From assembly GCA_046349215.1 (NCBI GenBank), contig JAXMCV010000001.1, forward strand, positions 124,001 through 188,000: a stretch of 64,000 nucleotides of DNA, given 5' to 3'. The notes under the pieces are model-generated. The model was not told where the DNA came from. It saw only the letters and a program-made list of their open reading frames with translations, and did no database searches. This DNA comes from JAJXWB01 sp046349215 (GTDB taxonomy: Bacteria; Pseudomonadota; Alphaproteobacteria; Rhizobiales; Beijerinckiaceae). Shown in pieces: positions 43,097 through 51,054 of this stretch. A program made the position numbers and the translations under genes. Every line of letters begins with the position of its first letter. The first letter of the stretch is position 1.

Positions 43097-44452
43097 ATGT
43101 CTGTAAAGTCGAGAGCGCCGGCGCCGCGCACGCCGGACACCCATTTCCTCCTCACCCTTTCCCGCGGCGGCACGCAGAAGAAGCTCAAGCTTCGACCAGG
43201 CGCCCTCTATGCGATATGCGGCGCGTTTCCGGCCGTCGCCAGCGTTTATCTGGCCGCCACGGCCTTCCTGTTCTTCCGCGACGACATGGTCGCCGCGCTG
43301 ATGGCGCGACAGGCCCGCCAGCAATACGCCTACGAGGACCGGCTGGCCGCCATGCGCGTCCAGCTCGACCGGGTGACCAGCCGGCAATTGCTCGACCAGG
43401 ATTCCTTCGAGGGCAAGGTTCAGCGCCTGATCGCGCGTGAGGCGCAGCTGGAGAACCGCACGGCGATCGTCGCCGCGCTGGGCGACCGGCTCGGCGCGCC
43501 GGCGGAACCGGCGGCGGCGCTGGCTTCGGCGCGCAAGGCGCCGGTCCGCCCGGGCGACGCCGCCCGCGCGACCAGCTTCGCGCCGATCGAGGAGCCGATG
43601 GATTCCGGCGGCCCGTTCCAGACGAACAAGCCGCGCCCGGATACGTTCGAATTGCGCACCAACAGCGCGGACGGCCCGCGCGCCGCCGTCGAACCGCCGC
43701 CGCCGACGCCGCTGGCCCATGCCGCCGACGCCGACATTCCGACGGCCGCCCGGATCGAGCTCCTGAGCGCGTCGCTCGACCGGATCGAACGCCGCCAGGT
43801 CGCGACGCTGGCCGCGCTTGCGGGTCCCGCGGCGCGCAAGGCCGACCAGTTGAAGACCGCCATCGCGGAGACAGGCCTTTCACCCGATCGTCTCGCGCCC
43901 GCCAGGTCCGAGCCGGTAGGCGGGCCCTATGTGCCGGCGAGGCTCGACGCCAACGCCACCCCCTTCGAACGACAGCTCGCCGGCGTGCAGGGGTCGTTCG
44001 CCGCGATCGAACGCTATCGTCGCGCCCTGCCCTTCCTGCCGATCCGCAAGCCGCTGTCCGGTCAGCTCGACCTGACATCCGGCTATGGCTATCGGCTCGA
44101 CCCGTTTCTCGGCCGTCCGGCCCTGCACTCGGGTCTCGACATGCGAGCCGAGACCGGCACGCCCGCCCGCGCCACCGCATCGGGCACAATTGTCTCGGCC
44201 GGCCCGTCGGGCGGCTATGGCAATCTCGTCGAGATCGACCACGGCAACGGCCTGTCGACCCGCTACGGCCATCTCTCCTCGATCGCCGTCGAGGAGGGTC
44301 AGAAGGTTCAGGCCGGCGACATGATCGGCCGGGTCGGCTCGACCGGCCGCTCGACCGGTCCGCATCTGCACTACGAAGTCAGGATCGACGACGAGGCGAC
44401 GGACCCGTCGCGTTTCGTGAAGGCATCGCGTCTGCTGGCCGCGAAGGACTGA
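43097..44452 (+). CDS. M23 family (LytM) endopeptidase, membrane-anchored
   Basis: 451 residues from the ATG at 43097 (GGAG upstream). One TM helix (about 45-65), a coiled-coil region (about 80-130), a Pro/Ala-rich linker, and a C-terminal LytM domain. Zinc ligands are seen in HSGLDMRAE (His and Asp) and HLHYEV (His), so it is likely an active peptidoglycan endopeptidase rather than a degenerate activator. Probable role in wall remodelling or cell separation. A palindrome CATTAACCTTAATG lies 44 bp upstream. Confidence 0.9.
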   Translation: MSVKSRAPAPRTPDTHFLLTLSRGGTQKKLKLRPGALYAICGAFPAVASVYLAATAFLFFRDDMVAALMARQARQQYAYEDRLAAMRVQLDRVTSRQLLDQDSFEGKVQRLIAREAQLENRTAIVAALGDRLGAPAEPAAALASARKAPVRPGDAARATSFAPIEEPMDSGGPFQTNKPRPDTFELRTNSADGPRAAVEPPPPTPLAHAADADIPTAARIELLSASLDRIERRQVATLAALAGPAARKADQLKTAIAETGLSPDRLAPARSEPVGGPYVPARLDANATPFERQLAGVQGSFAAIERYRRALPFLPIRKPLSGQLDLTSGYGYRLDPFLGRPALHSGLDMRAETGTPARATASGTIVSAGPSGGYGNLVEIDHGNGLSTRYGHLSSIAVEEGQKVQAGDMIGRVGSTGRSTGPHLHYEVRIDDEATDPSRFVKASRLLAAKD

Positions 44453-44645
44453 CAGGCGCCGGCGCGGAGGCTCGGGAGGCGACAGCCGTTCCGCAGGCTC
44501 TGCTGCGCCGCGCCTTGCCGCCGCACGCCATGTGTTGCAACTTGCGGCGATGCAAGGCCGCGCTGATCGAGCTGGCCGGGCGTTACGCTATGGTCGTCGG
44601 GGACCGGGACACGTGCCTCAGGGGGACGAGGATTTCGAACAGTCA

Positions 44646-45167
44646 ATGCGCTCGCTGCGCAACATGGTGGGGCTCGCCTGCTGCCTGATCAGCGGCGCGC
44701 TGATCGTCCTCGCCTATGGCGACTGGCTGATGTTCGTCGCCCTCATCCTCCTGTACTGGCCGTTTTCAATCGCAATGGATCTGGGATCGCGTCGCGACTG
44801 GCGCGGGCGGGCGCGCAGGACGCTGGGCGGCATGAAATTGCTGCTCGTCGTCGATCTGCTCGTCGGCGGGCTTGTGGCGCTCGGGCCTGTATTGATCGCC
44901 CGGAGCCTGGCACTGGAAATCGGCCCGGCGGCGCTGGCGCTCGTGCTCTTCGCAGCGCTGGCGGCGCTCTGGCTCGAGCCTGCCTGGCAGGGCGTCAGCG
45001 TCGTCGGCGCGCTGGCGCTGTTCGAATATTTCATCGTCCCGCCGGCAGGCAGCTTCGTGTTCAGAAGCGTGCAGGACGCGTTCGCCTTTGGGCTAGCCGC
45101 CTGCGCAGTCGTTGTAATGGCCTGGGGCGCCCGGCGGCTCGCAGCCCTGTCGTCCCACCGGGTCTGA
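44646..45167 (+). CDS. Small polytopic membrane protein, unknown function
   Basis: 173 residues from the ATG at 44646; a GTG at 44613 is also possible. About five hydrophobic helices. The last part, EYFIVPPAGSFVFRSVQDAF, resembles the sensory DUF4118 transmembrane segment of KdpD-type kinases, but no kinase domain follows. Function unknown. Confidence 0.55.
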   Translation: MRSLRNMVGLACCLISGALIVLAYGDWLMFVALILLYWPFSIAMDLGSRRDWRGRARRTLGGMKLLLVVDLLVGGLVALGPVLIARSLALEIGPAALALVLFAALAALWLEPAWQGVSVVGALALFEYFIVPPAGSFVFRSVQDAFAFGLAACAVVVMAWGARRLAALSSHRV

Positions 45168-45215
45168 CGGCCGCGTCGGCGGAGCCCGCGCTTGCGCTTC
45201 GTCGGACCGACGCCG

Positions 45216-46347
45216 TCAGTCGACGTCCTCGACCTTCTCCGGTCCGCCGCCATGGATGCGTTGCGCCAGCGCTGCTTCCATGAACTCGTCGAGATCGCCA
45301 TCGAGCACTTCGTCGGGCGTGCCTGACGTGACGCCCGTGCGCAGGTCCTTCACGAGCTGATAGGGCTGCAGCACGTACGAACGGATCTGGTGGCCCCAGC
45401 CGATGTCGGTCTTCGAGGCGGCGATCGCGCTGGCTTCGGCCTCTCGCTTTTCGAGCTCCAGTTCGTAGAGCCGCGCGCGCAGCATGTTCCAGGCGGTGGC
45501 GCGATTCTTGTGCTGCGAGCGCTCCATCTGGCAGGCGACGACGATGCCGGTCGGGATATGCGTGATGCGGATCGCCGAATCCGTCGTGTTGACGTGCTGG
45601 CCGCCGGCGCCCGACGAGCGGAACGTATCGATGCGGCAGTCGCTCTCGTTGATCTGGATGTCGATCTTGTCGTCGACGACCGGATAGACCCAGACGGATG
45701 CAAAGCTCGTGTGGCGACGGGCATTCGAGTCGAAGGGCGAAATGCGCACGAGGCGATGCACGCCCGACTCGGTCTTCGCCCAGCCGTGCGCGTTATGGCC
45801 CTTGACCAGAAGCGTGCCGGACTTGATGCCCGCCTCTTCGCCGGCAGTCTCCTCGATCAGTTCGACCTTGAATTTATGGCGCTCGGCCCAGCGCGCATAC
45901 ATGCGAAACAGCATGCGCGCCCAGTCCTGGCTCTCGGTGCCGCCGGCGCCCGAATGAACTTCGAGGTAGGTGTCGTTGCCGTCCGCCTCGCCCGAGAACA
46001 GGGCCTCGATCTGGCTGCGCCGCGAATCGGCGACAAGTTTCTTCAGCGCCGCGACGCCTTCCTTTTCGGTCGGCTCGTCGTTCTCGCTCTCGCCGAGTTC
46101 GACCAGCGTTACGGCGTCCTCGAGTTCGCTCTCGTAGCGCGAAATCGCGGTCAGGCGATCTTCGAGCTCGGTGCGCTCGCGCATGAGTTTCTGCGCGGCC
46201 TCCGGATCGTTCCAGAAACTGGGGTCTTCGGACTTTGCGTTCAGTTCCGCGAGGCGGCGCGTCGATGTTTCGACGTCAAAGATGCCTCCTCAGCAGTCCC
46301 AGGGACTGCTTGATCTGTTCGACGAGGGCTTCGGGTTCTGCGCGCAT
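45216..46347 (-). CDS. prfB: Peptide chain release factor 2, expressed by +1 frameshift
   Basis: Two frames joined at a programmed shift. The short first frame starts at the ATG at 46347 and encodes 23 residues ending RRHL before an in-frame UGA (46278-46276). Reading then moves +1 to give the main frame, total about 376 residues. RF2 recognises UGA and UAA; the SPF-region and GGQ motif (GAGGQHVNTTDSA) are in the main frame. It is next to mrcA. Confidence 0.93.
46275..46290 (-). promoter_or_regulatory. prfB programmed +1 frameshift site
   Basis: Sequence AGG AGG CAT CTT TGA C on the minus strand: an internal Shine-Dalgarno (AGGAGG) three bases before the slippery CUU-UGA-C, the same arrangement as in E. 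coli prfB (AGG GGG TAT CTT TGA C). Low RF2 slows termination at UGA and permits the shift, autoregulating RF2. Confidence 0.92.
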
Positions 46348-46413
46348 GATGTCCGGGGCGTGGCGAATTGCGATGGGCGAGCGGTCGGTACTCCCTACTC
46401 GCTATTCGCCTCG

Positions 46414-48822
46414 TCAGTAAAGTCCGCCCGTGCCGGAGCCAACGGTCTTGTCGACGTCAGGAGCGGAAGCCGCGCCGCGCGACGTTGCGTCGCCGATCAC
46501 GGAATAGGTGTCGGGCGGCGCGGTGCCGGGCTTGAACGCTTCGAGAATCGAACCCTGGCCGTTGGCGCGCAGACCGGTGCGCGGATCGATCGAGATCAGC
46601 TTGATACCCGGCGGCACGCGGAACGGCACGTCAGGCTTGTCCTTCAGCGCCGCCATCATGAAGTCGCGGAAGATCGGCGCGGCGTAGGTCGCCGCCTGCG
46701 CGCTGTCGCCGAGCGAGCGCGGCCGGTCATAGCCGATGAACACGCCGACCGCGAGGTCGGGCGAGAAGCCGACAAACCAGAGGTCCTTCGCTTCGTTGGT
46801 CGTGCCCGTCTTGCCGGCAAGATGCTTGCCGACGGCGCGAATGCTCTGGCCGGTGCCGCGCTGTACGACGCCTTCCATGATCGAGGTGATCTGGTATGCG
46901 GTCAGCGGGTCGAGCACCTGCTCGCGCTTGTCCACGAGCTTCGGTTCGTTCTGGCCGTCGTATTTCGCGGCGTCGCAACCCAGGCACTGGCGCTCGTCGT
47001 GGCGATAGATCGTGCGGCCCCAGCGGTCCTGCACGCGGTCGATGAGCGTCGACTTGATGCGCTTGCCGCCGTTCACGAGCATCGAATTGGCGGTCACCAT
47101 GCGCATCAGCGTCGTCTCGCCGGCGCCGAGCGACAGCGACAGATAGGGCGGCAGGTCGTCGTAGATGCCGAAGCGCTTGGCGTATTCGACGATCAGCGGC
47201 ATGCCGACGTCCTTGGCGAGACGCACCGTCATCATGTTCTTGGAATGCTCGACGCCGTAGCGCAAAGTATGCGCGCCGGTGCCGCCGTGCTCGAAGTTTT
47301 CCGGACGCCAGATTTCGCCGTTGCCCTGGTCGATCTCGATCGGCTCGTCGAGAATGACGGAGGAAGGCGTATAGCCGCCGTCGAGCGCCGTCGCATAGAC
47401 AAACGGCTTGAAGGCGGAGCCCGGCTGGCGCATCGCCTGCGTCGCGCGGTTGAATTCAGACTGGTCGAACGAGAAGCCGCCGACCATTGCGAAGACACGC
47501 CCGGTATAGGGGTCCATGGCGACGATGGCGCCGGATATTTCCGGCACCTGACGCAACCTGTACTGGCCAGGGCTCTTCTCGATCGGCTCCACATAGACGA
47601 CATCGCCGACAGTGAGCGCCGACTTGGGGGTCTTGCGCGTCCAGCCCATCCCGGCAGCACCGAGAACGCCCGTCAGGCGTTCGCGCGAAAGCTCGCCGGA
47701 CTTTTCCTTGGCTGGCTGGATGCCAATGCGCGCGCCCGAATCGTTGATGTCGAGCACCACCGCCAGCTTCCAGGGCTGCACATCGCCGAGCGCGGGAATG
47801 GCGCCGAGCGGCGGCCCCCAGTCGCCCGACGTGTCGATATGCTGCATCGGGCCGCGGAAGCCGTGGGCCTCGTCGAAACGCACAAGGCCATCTACGAGCG
47901 CCTTGCGCGCCCACAATTGCATCTGCGGATCGAGCGTGGTGCGCACCGACAGTCCGCCCTCGTAGAGCTTCTTGTCGCCGTAACGATCCAGCAGTTCGCG
48001 GCGCACTTCCTCGGCGAAATAGCCGGCGACATAGGTGTTCGGCGACAGCGCGCGCGGATTGACGCCGAGAGGCTCGGATTTGGCCTTGTCGGCCTCTTCC
48101 TTGCTGATCCAGCCGTCGTCCAACATGCGCTTGATGACGTAGTTGCGGCGGTCGAGCGCACGCTCGCGCTGCCGGAACGGGTTGAGGTCGCTCGGCGCCT
48201 TCGGCAGCGCCGCAAGGTAGGCCACTTCAGCCACCGTCAGTTCGTGAACCGACTTGTTGAAATAGTTCAGCGCGGCGGCGGCGATGCCGTAGTTGCCGAG
48301 GCCGAGATAGATCTCGTTCAGGTACAGTTCGAGGATCTTTTCCTTCGGATAGGCGGCCTCGATGCGGAAGGAGATCAGCGCCTCGCGAATCTTGCGCTCG
48401 ATCGACCGCTCGGAGCCGACCAGGAAGTTCTTGGCGACCTGCTGCGTGATGGTCGATGCGCCCTGGACATGCTTCTGCCCTTGCAGCAGCACCATGACGG
48501 CGCGGGCGATGCCTTCCGGGTCGACGCCGTTGTGGGTGTAGAAGTTCTTGTCCTCGGCGGAGATGAACGCGTGCTTGACCAGCGGCGGGATCGCGCCCGA
48601 CGGCAGGTACAGGCGGCGTTCGTGCGAATATTCGGCGAGGATCGAACCGTCGCCGCCGTGGACGCGCGTCATGACCGGCGGCTCGTAGTTCCGGAGCTGC
48701 GCCGTATCCGGCAGGTCCTTGCTGTAGGAATAGATCAGGGCGGCCGCAGCGACGGCGCCGATCAGGAACAGGATCGCGCCCGTAGCAAAGACGAAACCGA
48801 AGAAGCGGCCGATCATCCGCAT
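46414..48822 (-). CDS. mrcA: Penicillin-binding protein 1A
   Basis: 802 residues. N-terminal TM anchor, glycosyltransferase GT51 domain with catalytic Glu in FISAEDKNFYTHNGVDPEG, an OB-like linker, and transpeptidase with SxxK in GSAFKPF (about residue 468), SxN in TANSMLVNGG and KTG in LAGKTGTTNEA. It polymerises and crosslinks peptidoglycan. Followed by prfB; preceded by amiC, a common alphaproteobacterial order. Confidence 0.96.
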   Translation of the reverse strand: MRMIGRFFGFVFATGAILFLIGAVAAAALIYSYSKDLPDTAQLRNYEPPVMTRVHGGDGSILAEYSHERRLYLPSGAIPPLVKHAFISAEDKNFYTHNGVDPEGIARAVMVLLQGQKHVQGASTITQQVAKNFLVGSERSIERKIREALISFRIEAAYPKEKILELYLNEIYLGLGNYGIAAAALNYFNKSVHELTVAEVAYLAALPKAPSDLNPFRQRERALDRRNYVIKRMLDDGWISKEEADKAKSEPLGVNPRALSPNTYVAGYFAEEVRRELLDRYGDKKLYEGGLSVRTTLDPQMQLWARKALVDGLVRFDEAHGFRGPMQHIDTSGDWGPPLGAIPALGDVQPWKLAVVLDINDSGARIGIQPAKEKSGELSRERLTGVLGAAGMGWTRKTPKSALTVGDVVYVEPIEKSPGQYRLRQVPEISGAIVAMDPYTGRVFAMVGGFSFDQSEFNRATQAMRQPGSAFKPFVYATALDGGYTPSSVILDEPIEIDQGNGEIWRPENFEHGGTGAHTLRYGVEHSKNMMTVRLAKDVGMPLIVEYAKRFGIYDDLPPYLSLSLGAGETTLMRMVTANSMLVNGGKRIKSTLIDRVQDRWGRTIYRHDERQCLGCDAAKYDGQNEPKLVDKREQVLDPLTAYQITSIMEGVVQRGTGQSIRAVGKHLAGKTGTTNEAKDLWFVGFSPDLAVGVFIGYDRPRSLGDSAQAATYAAPIFRDFMMAALKDKPDVPFRVPPGIKLISIDPRTGLRANGQGSILEAFKPGTAPPDTYSVIGDATSRGAASAPDVDKTVGSGTGGLY

Positions 48823-49074
48823 GAATTGTCTCTGTCACCCTGCTGCGGCTCGCGCCATCGCGCGAATCCGAAAATGCGGTCGGCGCGCCTGCGGATGCAA
48901 GGCGCAGCACAGGCAGGCCGGCCCGGCCCCCCTGTTCGACGGCGTGTCATATACGCATTGGGCGGCACGATCCACCGTCGATGACGTGGTGCGGTCGCTT
49001 TGTGGTCAATTCAGGGCGCAGAGGCCGAAACGGCACAGCCTACGACAATTTAATCAGCGGTTTGGACGCGTCTG

Positions 49075-50418
49075 TCAGCGAGCGGGACCGGCGATCCGGT
49101 CCGCGGAAGCCGTGAGGCCCTCCGCACTGCGCGGACGGGTCGCAAAATAGCGCTCGATGGCCTGCGCCACCTTTTCGGTCGCCTGCTCGCGCCATTCCGG
49201 CGAGGTCAGCTTGGCGAGGTCCCGGGAGCTGGAAAGGTATCCGAGTTCGAGCAGAACGGATGGCACGTCGGGCGCCTTGAGAACGACGAAGGCGGCCGAC
49301 CGGATGGGATTCTTGTTGAGATCGCCCGCGGTCCTCAGTTCGGAGACCACCCCCTCCGCGAAGGCGTGGCTCATCGTGCGGGTCTCGCGCCGCGTCAGAT
49401 CGAACAGGATGTCGTTGACGTCAACCATTTCGTCGGTCTCGGCGAGGCCGCCTGCCCTGTCCGCCGCGTTTTCCTTGGCGGCAAGGCGAGCCGCTTCGGC
49501 GTCCGAGGCGCGGTCAGACAGTGTGTACACGGTGGCGCCATGGACCGAGGATTCATTGAGCGTGTCGGCGTGCAGCGACATGAAGAGCGCAGCTCCGCCC
49601 TCCCGCGCGATCTTCACGCGCTCGGCGAGGGGAATGAAAACGTCGTCCCGTCGGGTCAGCAGCGGCCGGACCTTGCCGCTCTTTTCGAGTCGCCCGGCAA
49701 GCTGGCGGGCGAAGTCGAGAACGATCGTTTTCTCGTAGGTATCCTTGCCGCCGACCGCGCCCATGTCGACGCCGCCATGGCCGGGGTCGAGGAATACGAC
49801 CGGCAGGGCAGTCGCCTGCGGGACCGCCGCGGCGGAAGGCGAGACGCCCTGCGTGGCTTGCCCGGCGGCTTGCGCGGCCTGCAATTGCGCCGCGCGGCCG
49901 GCCCGGGCGGCCGCGCGGAACGAATCCGCATCGGTCGCCGCCAGTTCGATCACAAGGCGGGCGGCGCCCCCCGAGGGCGTCGGCTCCACGTCCGCCCTGG
50001 CGATGCGGGCCGGCCCTGCCAGATCGATGACGATCCGGGAGCGGCCGATTGCGAATTGACCGAACCTGAAGGCGGACACGAGCGGCTGCGCTTCGTTTCG
50101 CGCGGGCGCTGGCAGCCGGCCCGCCGAGGGGTTCAACAGGAAGCCGATCTCGGGCAGATCGACGATCACCCGGTCCGGCTCCGCCAGGACAAACGCCTTG
50201 ACCGCGACCGGCAGGTTCATTTCGAAGACCAGCCTCGCCGACGCCGCGGACCGCTCGATCGTCGCCGCCGTCGCGGCGGGGCCCCCGCTGTAGACGCGGG
50301 CGGCGGAACGGGCCCCGACCAGACCCGCCGCCGTCGCCGGCGCGGCCAATGCGGCGAACGCCAGCAGGCCGGCGATGCAGCCAACGGCTCCGATTCTGCG
50401 TCGTGGGATCCGGTCCAT
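49075..50418 (-). CDS. amiC: N-acetylmuramoyl-L-alanine amidase (AmiC-like)
   Basis: 447 residues. A signal peptide precedes an AMIN domain (about 55-165) that binds peptidoglycan, an Ala/Gln-rich linker, and an Amidase_3 domain. Zinc ligands His in FLDPGHGGVD, Glu after it (TYEKTIVLD) and His in MSLHADTLN are present. It cleaves the bond between MurNAc and the stem peptide to separate daughter cells. Divergent from rne. Confidence 0.94.
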   Translation of the reverse strand: MDRIPRRRIGAVGCIAGLLAFAALAAPATAAGLVGARSAARVYSGGPAATAATIERSAASARLVFEMNLPVAVKAFVLAEPDRVIVDLPEIGFLLNPSAGRLPAPARNEAQPLVSAFRFGQFAIGRSRIVIDLAGPARIARADVEPTPSGGAARLVIELAATDADSFRAAARAGRAAQLQAAQAAGQATQGVSPSAAAVPQATALPVVFLDPGHGGVDMGAVGGKDTYEKTIVLDFARQLAGRLEKSGKVRPLLTRRDDVFIPLAERVKIAREGGAALFMSLHADTLNESSVHGATVYTLSDRASDAEAARLAAKENAADRAGGLAETDEMVDVNDILFDLTRRETRTMSHAFAEGVVSELRTAGDLNKNPIRSAAFVVLKAPDVPSVLLELGYLSSSRDLAKLTSPEWREQATEKVAQAIERYFATRPRSAEGLTASADRIAGPAR

Positions 50419-51054
50419 AATCGCTCAGGTCTCCGGCTAAGCACAGCCGCGGGGAGCGTCCTTATCCTAAGCTTTAGGGAGCGGAGGGTTAACGGAAGGT
50501 TTCGGGCGAACGTCTTTTCGTGCCAAACTGTAACATGACCGCAACATATTCTGCACGAAACTTGCCAAGGGCGAGTTCGATCGCATATGAATGTTGGTCT
50601 CCGGTCCCGAAACAAGCGCGTTGAGCTGCGGAGGGAACCCGGAGGCGTTTCCGGACAAGGCGCGCGATGCTGCGACGCCCCGGATCTTTTCACGGATCGA
50701 GGCAATGTCCTGTCGCCGATCCATTCGCCAAGGCCAAAGTTTGGCCCGAGAGATGCCGCGTGACAGCTATTGTCGCTACACACCGAGACAGTGAAGGCCT
50801 TCCGGCCGGTCGCTGCCTTGGTTCCTGTCGCGGCAATGCCGGCGCCCCAGCCGGCGCGAGCGCATCTTTCAATCTCCCCAGTTTCGACGTCTCCGCCGCC
50901 TGGTCGGGGACGCGACTGAATTCAACACTGTTCCTCAATCCTCAAACATCGCGCGTCAGTGCTCCGAACCGGAGCCGTCCCTCCCGAACAAGGCGCCTTC
51001 TGCGCCTGCGCGGGACCACGGCGCCGCCGGGCGGCACGCGCCAAAGAGTTCACT
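50419..51054. other. Long divergent intergenic region between amiC and rne
   Basis: 636 bp without a convincing gene. It must hold the amiC promoter on the minus strand and probably a long rne leader on the plus strand. A possible rne promoter is TTGCCA (50562-50567), 18 bp, TATGAA (50586-50591), which would give a leader of about 450 nt. I saw no small ORF with RBS and no known RNA. Confidence 0.45.
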
